64,000 bases of DNA from Steromphala cineraria (GCA_916613615.1 OU744731.1:18322328-18386327); one strand, 5' to 3'. Positions 48,982-59,250 are shown, counted from the stretch's first letter. Notes: a model not told the origin generated them from the letters alone. Program-made: numbers and translations.

Positions 48982-49374
48982 TATGTGAAAACAAGGAAGG
49001 GTAACATCTCACAGAGTTGGAGGTTGAAAGAGAGAAGGATAGGTGAAGAGAAGTTCAGACTCTTCAGTGACATTTAACATTTTACTAACATGAATGAGAC
49101 ATTTTGAAGCCTCTCAGTAGGCAAACATGAAAAATGCTTGTAGATTAGTACCCAAAATGGAACTATTCCCCACTCTTACCAATACAAACTAAAACAAATC
49201 TATGTACAGGTAATGTCCATAACCGATTTGATGTTTTATGTTTTATGATGCTGTGTCTATCATTTTAGATATCAAAAGGTCAATTAGGTTTCATATTTGC
49301 AAAAGCTAACATCAGAAACATCAGATTATAAATATGTGTAATACGATATTTACTTAATACAGTTTTGCAAATTA

Positions 49375-49563
49375 TTGTTTCATGGTTGGTATTTTCTCTC
49401 TGTCAAGATAGTTGATGTTACATGTGTTCACGATTTTATAGTTGATGCATCAAATAATACAAATCAAATGAGGGTACGAGTTTGTTATGGTACATATTTG
49501 CCTTATCCTGCTGTAGGATACTTGTACAATGCATGGATATACACAACGAGTGGACAAAATTGA
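49375..49563 (+). CDS. Unrecognised open segment after the tandem array
   Basis: A 62-codon frame, first codon not ATG, following TTTTCTCTCTGTCAAG, which could act as a splice acceptor inside it. Composition is protein-like rather than AT-driven (CVHDFIVDASNNTNQ, then VCYGTYLPYPAVGYLYNAW, with two Cys and many Tyr). It has no counterpart in B1, which lacks this stretch, so conservation cannot be tested here. It may be an exon of a secreted or extracellular protein; that is speculative. Confidence 0.2.
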   Translation: MFHGWYFLSVKIVDVTCVHDFIVDASNNTNQMRVRVCYGTYLPYPAVGYLYNAWIYTTSGQN

Positions 49564-49629
49564 AAGCTACGTTGAATGTTTGGAGAATGTTGGTTTAATT
49601 GACTTTTGTTTATTGCCAATTGTGTTTAA

Positions 49630-50100
49630 ACCATGCAGAGCTCTCTGGTAAAATTGATTTTTATATTTCTAGTAATGGATTGGAATTGCTGATCATGATA
49701 GGCGAGCTGACGTAGTACAAGCAAAGGGAAATCTGCTCAATGACATCACAATTAACTAGTGCACTTCCAGCTACACTGGCTTTGAAACATAACATCTACT
49801 TATCGTAATTTAAAAGCATTTTCCCCATATGTCAAAATAGAGATTTATCTAATGATTGATATATTTTTATTACACACTAACATATTTATGGCTTTTTAAG
49901 ATGTCTGTTAAACTTACAGGTTCTTGTTTTTCGCAGAATAGCACACTGAAATCACATCAGGATATAATTAAACAGAACAGTCAGCTTCACCCTTCATGTT
50001 GTAATTTAACTCCTAGAGATGTCAGATAGATCAAAGGATGAAGGGATATGATTGCTTCAATTTCCTGAAAGCTGCTTTCGCAGTAAAAAAGTTGTCTTAT
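49630..50100. repeat. Module 2 region in B2
   Basis: TTGCTGATCATGATAGGCGA and GATGTCAGATAGATCAAAGG followed by ATATGATTGCTTCAATTTCC match B1 24310-24720. More distantly, the second part matches the exon-like segment of A2 (17720-17810). It occurs once in B2, outside the triplicated segment. Confidence 0.55.
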
Positions 50101-50466
50101 ACAAATGTAATTTGATGGGATTGGTTGAGCTCAAGGAATTTGAAATAGTTTCGAGTTCATCAGTACATCATGAAAAAATAGTTCATGCTTAAATTGAAAT
50201 TGAAATAATTTGATATCAGAATGACTGATTTTAATATAAAATATCCTTCAAAACTAAGTCGTTGCATTGAATTGCATATGCATGTTAGTGTTGGGCAGGC
50301 AATTATGTTTCATATACTTTATCCTGTAATAAGGTCACCCACCCCTTCGTGCTGAATTAAACTCATTTGTCAAAATTACATCATGTTCTTCCAACATCAC
50401 TTTACTCAATACCTTTTCACGGTGTGGTGGTTTGTGTACTTCACCAAAACCTGACAGCTATGCCAG

Positions 50467-50712
50467 TTGGAGTTAATATTATACTGGTTGGGTCATCCGA
50501 GCAGGACAGGTCAACGGGTAAAAGCCAGATCAAACCTGAGTCGTTTTAAAACCTGCTGCCTTTCTTTCTGTCTGATCTGTCATTCTGTTGACCTTTCTCT
50601 CGAATCTGTCTACTCTGTTTTGAGTGGCAACATCGACGTCTTAAATATTGCTGACAAAAATTTAAACCCTAACTCACTAACGAACTCTTCCAACATCAAA
50701 TGCTCGGTATGA
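50467..50712 (+). CDS. Possible C-terminal exon, conserved with B1
   Basis: An open frame of 81 codons ending TGA at 50710-50712, not starting with ATG. Its last 35 or so codons match B1 (25246-25350) codon for codon, without indels, and end at the same stop: SGNIDVL.IAD..LNPNSLT.SSNI.CSV. Upstream of this, B1 has a one-base deletion. The shared frame and stop suggest a former coding end. No domain recognised. Whether B2 is still expressed is unknown. Confidence 0.3.
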   Translation: MELILYWLGHPSRTGQRVKARSNLSRFKTCCLSFCLICHSVDLSLESVYSVLSGNIDVLNIADKNLNPNSLTNSSNIKCSV

Positions 50713-51010
50713 CAGGAGAGGAAAGGTAGTAAATAAAAACCCGATCAAGGGGTGATAGGTAAAATAGTGATAGGTTGGTATTCATGTAAATTGGACGGTG
50801 GTATCTGATTCTGTATATAAATAACGATTGTGAATTTTTTTAATTGAAAACTAGTAGTTTGCACATTTATGAAATTTTTGGGTAAATATCTGTGATTTAA
50901 AATGTTTATGTTATGAATTATGGTATTAATGCTCTAATCAAACTTAAACGATGAATTATGAATACAAAGTCCAACTTTATGGACCTTGTGCATTTAACAT
51001 TAGTTAAAAA

Positions 51011-51985
51011 TATTGTAACATTTTTTATTTATTCATTTAGACAAGTTTATGTTTATCAAGTGATAGTACGTAGGTCAATACAGAAAAACGACAGATGACA
51101 TGGCAAATAACAAATCATGGATATTTGGGGGTTCATATTTTGGCACCACTTTGAACTTATATGCTGAAAGTTGTGTTTTTAAGATAAATCCTGAAAGCTC
51201 ACTTGAACAGAATTGGAAATGAAGGTAATTTCAGATTAAAAACTTCAGTCATTTTCTTGTTCAAATGAGGTTCTATCCAAAGGTTATATGTATAATATAA
51301 ATACTGTTTAACTTAGATACAATTTGTTCATTGGGACTTCAGTCCATATGAAAAACTCTCTGTATTCCAACTTCCAAATATTGCTATTTTCCAGGAAAAT
51401 CTTTGCCGTTCATGGCTGAATTATTGCCCAAGCGACGTCAAACAATAACTCACTCGCTCACTTGAAACTATGAATTTACCATGGAATGAAGAAAGTATTG
51501 ACACAACTCAAATTTCTAAGATAATACATGAGCAGTTCAATGCGAAATATGATATTATTTTAAAAAATTGGCAAACTGGTTGAACAATTACATTATATTG
51601 ATTGTAAGATCGAACTATGTTGTTATTCTTCTTTTATTTGTTGCATTCAGAAGCATTTTTCTATTTCAGTAACTATTGTATTAATTTTATTAGATGTGTT
51701 CTATTATTTAACCACTAACACTACTGCACTGATGTTAATACGATATTTACATATAACATGTCTGTTGATTAATTTTTTAACTTTCATCTGTAAACACATT
51801 GAGTTAGATTTTCAGCAGATGGTTGACTTAAAGAACCTAAAACACTTCTATTGTAAAATTTATACAATTGAACACATGTACATACATTATTTACAAAATC
51901 AATAATCAGAATTTAAGTAAATGTAATTGATCTTGACTATATTTCCTTAATATGCAGTAATTAATTTTAGAAAAAAAAAACATTA
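51011..51985. other. AT-rich spacer, no supported gene
   Basis: A 69-codon plus-strand frame (51696-51905) has ordinary AT-rich composition and no motif. Nothing else is seen. Confidence 0.4.
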
Positions 51986-51989
51986 GGTT

Positions 51990-52345
51990 ATTGTTGCTAT
52001 AATGAAACAAAACATAATCTTGCAGACTTGGTCATGGGAATCTGCTTTCTACATAACATTTGGTCATTTTAAATGCTTTTTGGAATAAAAGATCTTATTT
52101 TTTATCCAATGCATTTTAAGTATACCATAATTACATTCCAGTAAGACAAATGAAGTTATAGGTCAAATATGACAACCCTGTTTGTAGAAAAATCTTTACA
52201 TTACAATATATTCTCTTAAAAAAAGAAATGCATGAACCATTTTTCTTAGAATATATTTACTTTTAGTTAAAAGCTAACATATCACTGTTCTGTTCTTTAT
52301 CTGTTCTTGTGTGTTATTTATCCAAAATTTTGCGCGAAAGTCAAG
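51990..52345. repeat. First part of block C2
   Basis: 51990-52180 matches 29660-29880 of block C1 (GCAGACTT, GATCTTATTT, CAATGCATTTT). The remainder to 52345 holds no recognised feature. Confidence 0.6.
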
Positions 52346-52678
52346 TTATTGTGTTGTTATAAAATATAGCAATTCTTGATTTACATATTTCTGGCAATGA
52401 ATGCACAAAGTAAAAAGGTATGTTTCAGTAAGTTCTCTGCTAACCTTCTCACATTGCGATGGCCGGTTGTTGAAGTGTCTAAAACGTAATGTGACGTTGA
52501 AGTGCAGGTTAATAAGGTTCATAACATTTATGTTCTTAAGGGGTTGATCTTGTATTAGAGGGAGTTTTTGCTGGACTTTGACCTTGATTTTGGCATAAAT
52601 GTAGATCAACCGGCGTTCTATATGTGAATGAACGCCATTGCTTTGATAGCACTTTTGATCGCAAAAAAATATTGGCAT
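52346..52678 (-). CDS. Hypothetical 110-codon frame
   Basis: It begins MPIFFCDQKCYQSNG and has seven Cys/His residues scattered without a clear zinc-finger pattern. For AT-rich DNA a frame of this length is somewhat unusual, but no homolog, promoter or duplicate copy supports it. It starts about 45 bp from the palindrome at 52721, so it could be an element-associated remnant. Confidence 0.15.
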   Translation of the reverse strand: MPIFFCDQKCYQSNGVHSHIERRLIYIYAKIKVKVQQKLPLIQDQPLKNINVMNLINLHFNVTLRFRHFNNRPSQCEKVSRELTETYLFTLCIHCQKYVNQELLYFITTQ

Positions 52679-52720
52679 CTTTTTGTCAAAAATGTGTCTG
52701 AAGGAAAAGACAAAATATGT

Positions 52721-52827
52721 AGTAAATAATGACCCGGTACCGAGGGGTTATGGAAAATAACCTCGCGAGGGCGTAGCCCGAGCAGAGGTTATTTCCATAA
52801 CCCGAGGCAAACGGGTCATTATTTGAC
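52721..52827. repeat. Palindrome, about 50-bp arms
   Basis: AGTAAATAATGACCCGGTAC and GGGGTTATGGAAAATAACCTC on the left are complementary to AGGTTATTTCCATAACCC and ACGGGTCATTATTTGACT on the right, around CGCGAGGGCGTAGCCCGAG. It is unrelated in sequence to the palindromes at 1007 and 11432. Confidence 0.85.
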
Positions 52828-53264
52828 TTACACTCCCGCGGAAGACTCCTGCAATAGTTTCAACTTAATTTGTTTATAAACAATTAATTTAAAAACGTTT
52901 TACTGATATCATTCGCGGGTTTTTCATTTCTTGATAAGGAAAAATATTTAAATTACCCCCATATTAGGCTTTTAGAAATAAACGCTTGATTTCTTCCAAT
53001 AAAAACTATTTTATTACGGTGTTTCAACTAAATTTGTTTACATACAAATAATTGAAAAACGTTTTAGTTATCCATTTTGCGGGTGTGATATGTCTTGATA
53101 AGAATACTATTTTAGACTACTTACAATACCCCCTGCTAAGGGTTTTAGAACTAAAAACTTGATTCCTTACATTAAAAACTATTTTATTGCAATATTAATA
53201 TACATTTATAGGGGAAAATAAAAAACCAAACATGACACACACAAATTTACATCAACTGGCATGG
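52828..53264. other. AT-rich direct repeat, no gene
   Basis: A segment around CAACTTAATTTGTTTATAAAC (52860-53000) recurs diverged at 53025-53180 (CAACTAAATTTGTTTACATAC), period about 165 bp, each with ATTTTATT(A/G)C and TACCCCC(A/T). No coding potential. Confidence 0.5.
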
Positions 53265-53337
53265 ATCCACGGTAGCTCAACAGGTACGAGCGCTGCTTGA
53301 CAACATAGAGGTCCCTGGTTCGAATCCCACTTCCGTT
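53265..53337 (+). pseudogene. tRNA-like segment (SINE head or tRNA pseudogene)
   Basis: GGTAGCTCAACAGGTACGAGC gives an A box and a perfect 4-bp D stem (GCTC/GAGC). GGTTCGAATCCC is a consensus B box. The loop TTGACAA would carry a GAC (Val) anticodon, but anticodon and acceptor stems do not pair well. A pol III promoter head of a SINE, or a decayed tRNA, fits better than a working tRNA. Confidence 0.45.
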
Positions 53338-53974
53338 GTTCATAAATCTTAACTTTCTTGTTTGATTTAAAATCCAAATTTTACAAGTCCAATTGTTTGC
53401 AATTGTTTACAATCTTATAACCGACCAAGGTGGTTATGAGATAACCAACCTACGCGGATGGAGCTCACGGCATAATAACATTCAACTAAAATAAAGGCAA
53501 TAACTTCCCAAGGGATGTAAGGGGTAAACACCTATAAGAAGGAAGTTATGAGTTAAAATCAATACAAAAAAGAAGGGATATAACCGCCCAAGGGGTGTAA
53601 GACTAAATGTGGTGCTTTTATGAACATTCCAATTTCGGATGACAGCAAATTTTAACCTGATATACGGCAATGATTCGTATTTTTGCCACTTTGGCATTGC
53701 ATATTTTTATCCTCATTTTCATGTTTTAATGAATACAAAAATTTAAACAATATTTTTCATACAGATTTCCCAAATCACAATTTTAAAGAAACTGTTTTCC
53801 AGTTGTTTTTGAAAAGACGGAATCACTACAATGGGACCGTTTTTGCACAGAAGCTATAAATAATCATTTCATGATTACATTCAGTGAAGAAATGTGACAT
53901 ATGTTTGGTTATTGTGGTTTTTACACAAATCCAAAAAATTCAAAATCACGTTTATTTTTTTTAGGGTATAAGTT
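53338..53974. other. Spacer, no supported gene
   Basis: It contains a short imperfect direct repeat (CCCAAGGGATGTAAGGGG at 53508 and CCCAAGGGGTGTAAG at 53588). Short frames on the minus strand have no motif. Confidence 0.4.
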
Positions 53975-55345
53975 TGCAATGAGCTTGTAAGGAGGGATAG
54001 CAGTTGCCTGAAGCAGAAACCAATGCACCACTTGTGTACTTTTGAATATAAACACTCTTTCAGTACATTATCCAATATGAATTCTTTAACAAAATATTAT
54101 AACTAAAATGGGTGCAATTATCACGAAAACGCCATTATGTTATCAGAAAAGAGTTGGCCGCTGCAAATAGAGACCGTGTAAGCGTATCGACTCGAATATT
54201 TTGAACCAATTTTATTATGTTCTGTTTCTGAAGGACATGAAGTTTAAGTATATATGATCCTAACTAGTATATGGCAATACAGCGGAATTTAGATTTTGAG
54301 GATTTACTCATATATGAAAGGATTATTATTCTTAGTTGCATCCACTTGGTTTCAATGAAAAAAATGCGTAGCCTTAGTTATTTTTGTCAATGATAATTTG
54401 TCCATAGAATATCATAGTTTTCTTATGTTCGGTTGGCTTATTAGCATGTCACTGCATCAATTCGATATCTTCAGGGTACGGAATGCTACCGTTTCCTCGA
54501 TCAAAGGCTGACATTCCTTATATGTTGAGGACGAAAGCGTTTATGATGTCATCCTTCACTTGTGATGTCAAAGTGTCAAACTAACAAGTAAAGATGAAGG
54601 TAAAAGAGTCAAATTGATACAAAATAACAAATTCCATTTTTTTAGCTATAATAACGGTAACGCTGTTTTTCATGGCATTATCATTTGCACAAGCCCGCGG
54701 TCTTTTTAACCGCACTTCTCTGAAGGGCAATTAATTGATGACCTTGGGCTTCTGCAATTGATAATGCCCTGAAAAAAGGCGTTATCCCTTATATTGAATG
54801 GGTGTGGCTTTTAGTCAATGAAAACAAGTAACTATTGATTGACTGTGTTATAATTTACATAATTTTATATTGATATATTGACATATCTTTCCCAGGCTCG
54901 AGAATCGTCAAACCAAAAATCAACTACCAACCACTCCTCATAACGGTTAACAGCATTACATAATCTTTTGCAAATGTATAATATCAGAGACAAATTCACA
55001 AGGTCTTAGTTTAAAATTCCCTATCTTTTAGTACTTTTTATTGGTCGCCACTGATTTCATATAAAGGTTTCAACGTCCATAGCTTTTAGTCATCATCCAA
55101 ATCTTAAGTGTCATTATCAGATCACATTTTTCCTAAAAGGGGCTTAAAGGGGAAAATCGTTATTAGAAGCTTTCGCTTCATCATGTCTGAGCCTTTGTGT
55201 ACATTGCCTCCAATGAACTTTCAATGAACAAAACTGATGTCAATATGATGGTTATTGGCCGTTTTAGGAAGATATTTGATGTCAACAAATGTACATGTAG
55301 GTGTACATCTATATTCAAAAATTAAGAAACAGCACTTCATATACA
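53975..55345. repeat. Remaining part of block C2
   Basis: 53975-54095 matches 29900-30015 and 54780-55330 matches 30030-30690, the latter ending in the conserved upstream module (55080-55330). The DNA between, including the palindrome at 54651, is absent from C1. No gene seen. Confidence 0.65.
54651..54787. repeat. Palindrome, about 50-bp arms
   Basis: ATAACGGTAACGCTGTTTTT and GGCATTATCATTTGCACAAG on the left are complementary, with mismatches, to CTTCTGCAATTGATAATGCC and AAAAAAGGCGTTATCCC on the right. It is a fourth, independent palindrome type in this window. Confidence 0.8.
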
Positions 55346-55874
55346 GAAAATCGCAGTATTAACTAACATGTCCTGAGAGAAAAACTGTGTTGTGTATTTA
55401 TTAAATGTTTTATAAGAAAATAGAAAGCATATGAGTTGATGTATTATACCTTAGTTTCTAAACGAGATCAGTGTCTAATCAAATAGAATCAGTGTCTATA
55501 GCATTCATTCTGCCCGTCCACCTGTCTGTCCTTTCTGTCACGAAACTTTGTTCCGAGCATATACAATGTATCCCAAGTTGAACATGCTAGCTTTACCAAA
55601 CTTCATACACTTATCACCATGATCGCTAGATTTGCCTTTTGAGGGTAAGACCAACAAATGATTTATATGACTATAACAGTGACTCCATGACCCAGGTCCT
55701 ATTTTATCCTAAACTATACATGTACATTCTAGCTTCACAAAACTTAATACGCTCATCAACCATGATCCCTGGATGAGGAGGGTTAAATCAACGTATTTTT
55801 ATGTGGTTTCAAAGGGTTTATGACTGAAAAGTAACTCTATGATGAAGTACTTTATCCTTAAAATATGTCCTTAA
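55346..55874. repeat. Diverged tandem repeat flank
   Basis: Units of roughly 130 bp share TTTGTTCCGAGCATATAC-like starts, TAGCTTCACAAAACTTAATA and ATCACCATGATC. They continue after the inserted element at 57175-57310, so they are its insertion target. No coding potential. Confidence 0.5.
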
Positions 55875-57172
55875 CTAGATTAGCGTTTGCGGGATACCGC
55901 AAAAGCAGAGCAGCCCCGGAACTTTGGGTTTCGCCTTACCCTGTTCCGCCTTTTACAGGCCTCACCAAATTGGGAATTTTCTCGTGACCTTGACCTTTGA
56001 CACTCAAGGTCACACAATCAATGAACACATTTCATTGAGTATAACATTATTGTAATGAAATAAAGTGTTAAAAATTAAATTAATCCATTTTCTCCATATA
56101 TGTTGACCTTGCTGTGACCTTGACCTTCGACAGTTAGTACCTAAAACTTTTTGAAAATGTTGTACTTCTCAAGAGATAATTTATACAAAATCTAAACTTC
56201 ATAGCACAAAAACTTTTCAAGTTATTGTGTTTACAAGGAATTGCAATAACTCATATCTCATGACCTTGACCTTTGACCTTCAAGGTCACACAATAATTGA
56301 ACACTTTATATTGAGTATAACAATCATGTATTGATTAAAAGTGATCATAGTTAAAATTAAGCATTTTCGCTAAACCATGCTTAAGTCATGACCTTGCTGT
56401 GACCTTGACCTTTGACAGATTGTAGTCGAAACCTTTTCAAAATTTTTCACTTTTCCAAGGATGATATATACCAAGTTAGAGCTTCATAGCACAAAAACTT
56501 TTCAAGTTACCGTGTTTACAAAGAATTTTGTGGTGATTTTATAACTCGTGACCTTGACCTTTGAACTTGAAAGTGAACATGTCATAATGATTCCCTGGAA
56601 GTATTAACATTTAGACATGTTCATGAGTTCTGAAAAGCTAAATGGGATAAAGTTATACCCCAATTTAGTGCATTTTGTAATAACTCATATCTCATGACCT
56701 TGACCTTTGACCTTCAAGGTCACACAATCATTGAACACTTTTTATTGAGTATAACAATCATGTATTGATTAAAAGTGTTCATAGTTAAAATAAAGCATTT
56801 TCGCTAAAACATGCTTACGTCATGACCTTGCTGTGACCTTGACCTTTAACGGATTGTAGCCAAAACCTTTTCAATTTTTTTTACTTTTCCAAGGATGATA
56901 TATACCAAGTTAGAGCTTCATAGCACAAAAACTTTTCAAGTTATCGCGTTTACAAGGAATTCTTAGAGTGAATACATAGCTCGTGACCTTGACCTTTGAC
57001 CTTGAAAGTGAACTTGTCAAAATCGTTCCCCCGAGGTATGAGTAGTAAGGTATGAATAAGAGTTCTGGAAAGCTTAGGGGAAAAAAGTTATAGCTAGTAG
57101 TACGAGTGCGGCGGCGGCGGCGATGGAAACTTCACAAAAACTGAAAGCAGCCCCGTCCTTAGACGGGGCTGC
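55875..57172 (+). mobile_element. TGACCT half-site element, about 1.3 kb
   Basis: It begins CTAGATTAGCGTTTGCGGG and ends in a perfect GC hairpin (57147-57172, GCAGCCCCGTC, CTTA, GACGGGGCTGC). Inside, a block is duplicated in tandem (about 56250 and 56690, period about 440 bp). The hallmark is dense TGACCTTGACCTTTGACCT, present near 55985, 56110, 56262, 56398, 56550, 56696, 56836 and 56983. No ORF. The inverted copy at 1-244 shares the left end. It is a non-autonomous repeat of unknown class. Confidence 0.75.
57147..57172. repeat. Perfect GC-rich hairpin at element end
   Basis: Eleven base pairs, GCAGCCCCGTC against GACGGGGCTGC, around a CTTA loop. The GCAGCCCC end also occurs near the opposite end of the element (about 55914). 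Confidence 0.9.
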
Positions 57173-57989
57173 TAAATATACTTCTTAGCTTCACCAACTT
57201 TCTACATGTGATAAGCATGATGTTGACATGTCCCTTTTGAGAGTAAAACCTAATGACATGACTTAAATTTGGCTGAACTAAAGTAAGTTAGTCCTCATCA
57301 CATATCCTAGAATCTTCAATGAACCCAATGTTTCTAAAATTACTGTTTGAATTTCTTTGAACAAAGTGTGTAGCGAGGGTATGAGAGCTCTGTCCGCTTC
57401 TACACTTGTTCATGTTGTATGTGATATAGTGCATTACATTGCTTGTCGAAGATACATGTAGGTTCATATAATCATGTTCACATATCAGTATCGAGTGTGA
57501 CCATTGCGAGCATCAACAGTTGATGCGTATGTCAGGTTCTAATTCTCATTATTAATATAAACTGCCTTAGGTTGTTCAAGGTCACAACATTTCTCAATTT
57601 GTTCTTCGTTCTGATGTTTTACTGCACAAAGAAGTCTTTTACAACAGGCACAATAATCAACCTTCCATTTTAATGCCCATGTAAGACAATTTGTAGGCAC
57701 GGCTTCAACAGTACACACCGTAATTCTGTATTATTACCCTCATTTCCAAAATTCTGTAAAAAAACTCCTGCTATAAAATATAAAATAACGCTTGTCCTTT
57801 TCTACCTCTACAGCAAGTTTTGATCAACATGTACTGACTTGAGCTACCTATGTGGGGAGTGAATGTGAGCTCGCGAAAACGAAAATTAAACCAATTGCAA
57901 TATAATGTTTTTAATAAAAAATAGCTCTTCTGAAACAAACGTACCTCATTGGGTTGCTACTTTACAAATAAAAATGTTAACATAAAAAT
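57173..57989. other. Diverged repeats, no gene
   Basis: 57175-57310 continues the repeat flanking the inserted element. 57480-57700 is a diverged relative of 1310-1520. The rest shows nothing recognisable. Confidence 0.45.
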
Positions 57990-58420
57990 AGCCATAAACA
58001 TTAAATTTGATAATATCTTCTACGGCTATGAAGAATTTAACTGAATAATGATATGTTCGGCACAAAATTATCATTTATTATTTATTAGCAATGAAATATA
58101 GGGTTATAAAGAAAAAGAAAATTCATATTTTAAGAAAAGCACTTGAAAGTTATATTTTCACTGCAGTGGGAAAAGTAGGACTGAACCTATAACCTCCCTA
58201 TTAAACACGATAATCTTCATCTACCTTTTAGGAAATCGAATGCATGCCTCACGTTTTCATTGTTTAGGATCTTCCGATGTCATCCAACTTTGTCTTATGG
58301 TCTTTTAACTATACAATTAATAGACCAATCATTGTTCGTCACTAAAATATCACTTTTTCACTCTACTCGAAAAGATAGAAATGATATTCGGCAAAAAAAA
58401 TGAAATATTTATCAGGGAAA
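57990..58420 (-). repeat. Inverted partial copy of the 11.4-12.3 kb insertion
   Basis: AGCAATGAAATATAGGGTTA and TTTTCACTGCAGTG match the reverse complement of 12280-12160. AAGATAGAAATGATATTCGG with GCAAAAA at about 58370-58400 matches one arm of the palindrome at 11432-11588. The other arm is missing, so the palindrome here is reduced to a half. Confidence 0.6.
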
Positions 58421-58730
58421 TTTTGAAAAAGAATCTTTTTGGGGGTTTTCTGTTTTTCAATTATTATACTTAGTTAACATGGACCGACTATGTGTTGAGA
58501 AACTTGTGACAATTGTCAACTAATACAAGGTACAACAGTAAAGACAAAGGAAGTACAAACACTATAAAAAAAATTAACAACTTTTATTAAAACATTGGTA
58601 AACGAAAGTGAGAAACTAATAGGATTTTAGTTGTTCCTGTACCTGTTCCTTATCTTATACATGAAGGTAAATACGAGTGGATTGAATTGAAGCCGTTTGT
58701 ACCATTAACATGTTTTTGGTATTGTTTGGT
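58421..58730. other. Spacer with short block A similarity
   Basis: 58480-58600 resembles block A text around 3480-3550 and 16740-16830 (TGTTGAGAAAC, ACAAAGGAAGTAC). No gene. Confidence 0.4.
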
Positions 58731-59005
58731 CAAGGTTTCAATTTGTGCACACACGAAAAATGTAAAATATGTGTTATTGGCAAGGGATGTCAACCATTGT
58801 CAAAGTGGTATCCTAATATTACAAATCGTTTATCTATGTTTGATTGTAAGTAAAATTATATTCCCATTTACCCTTGACATATCTTCTTGATTGAAAGGTA
58901 TGTAGGTCACGACAGCATGATATTTCTTTGAAATGTCACCATCAAACGATAAGATCAAGGAGGGTTAATGGCATCAATTAACAGTATAGTGAGAGCTATG
59001 CAAGT
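58731..59005. repeat. Block A fragment (A4), cut by virus-like element
   Basis: GGATGTCAACCATTGTCAAAG, TTGATTGAAAGGTATGTAGG and GGCATCAATTAACAG match A3 (30890-31100) best, and also A1 and A2. Similarity runs through AGAGCTATGCAAGT, where A2 has AGAGCTATACACGT, and then stops abruptly at about 59005. Confidence 0.8.
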
Positions 59006-59100
59006 AGTATATAGGGTGGTTTTGCTCGGTGCGCCAGATTGAGGGACATTGAGGGACAGTAATTTATGCAGCGTAGCTCATAAACATGGTAATGTATGCA

Positions 59101-59108
59101 TGACGTCA
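59101..59108. promoter_or_regulatory. CRE-like palindrome TGACGTCA
   Basis: A perfect consensus CREB/ATF site about 100 bp inside the element. With the E-boxes and NRF1-like sites, it adds to a cluster of host transcription-factor motifs in the element's non-coding DNA. Single sites of this length also occur by chance. Confidence 0.35.
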
Positions 59109-59250
59109 CGGGTCAGAAAGGTCGACTAATCAGTTGACAGTAATATGCAAGGATGCTCATTAAGCTATTCATCGTCATTATTGCAAAACAAAGCTTTCTA
59201 TAAGCCTACCCTAGACCACACAAGGGTGTCAGTCCAATCAGAAACGGGTT

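Larger units (their letters stand above)
45737..49304 (+). repeat. 3,568-bp tandem unit, copy 3
   Basis: Same length as copies 1 and 2. One difference seen by eye is A at 46781 where the others have G. After TTGCAAAA at 49304 the sequence enters unique DNA (GCTAACATCAG). Confidence 0.97.
37095..51010. repeat. Segmental duplication block B2
   Basis: Collinear with B1. The segment corresponding to about 21623-24260 of B1 is present three times in tandem here. A further internal change sets B2 apart from B1: within each unit, 39773-40066 is repeated at 40168-40460 (about 294 bp, 395-bp spacing), whereas B1 has a single copy. Confidence 0.8.

Noticed and set aside
38601..49304. CRISPR-like or satellite interpretation of the tandem array
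   Set aside because: Three 3.6-kb units with no spacers; it is a segmental tandem duplication in eukaryotic DNA.
53265..53337. Functional tRNA-Val
   Set aside because: A and B boxes are good but anticodon and acceptor stems do not pair, so only a tRNA-like head is claimed.
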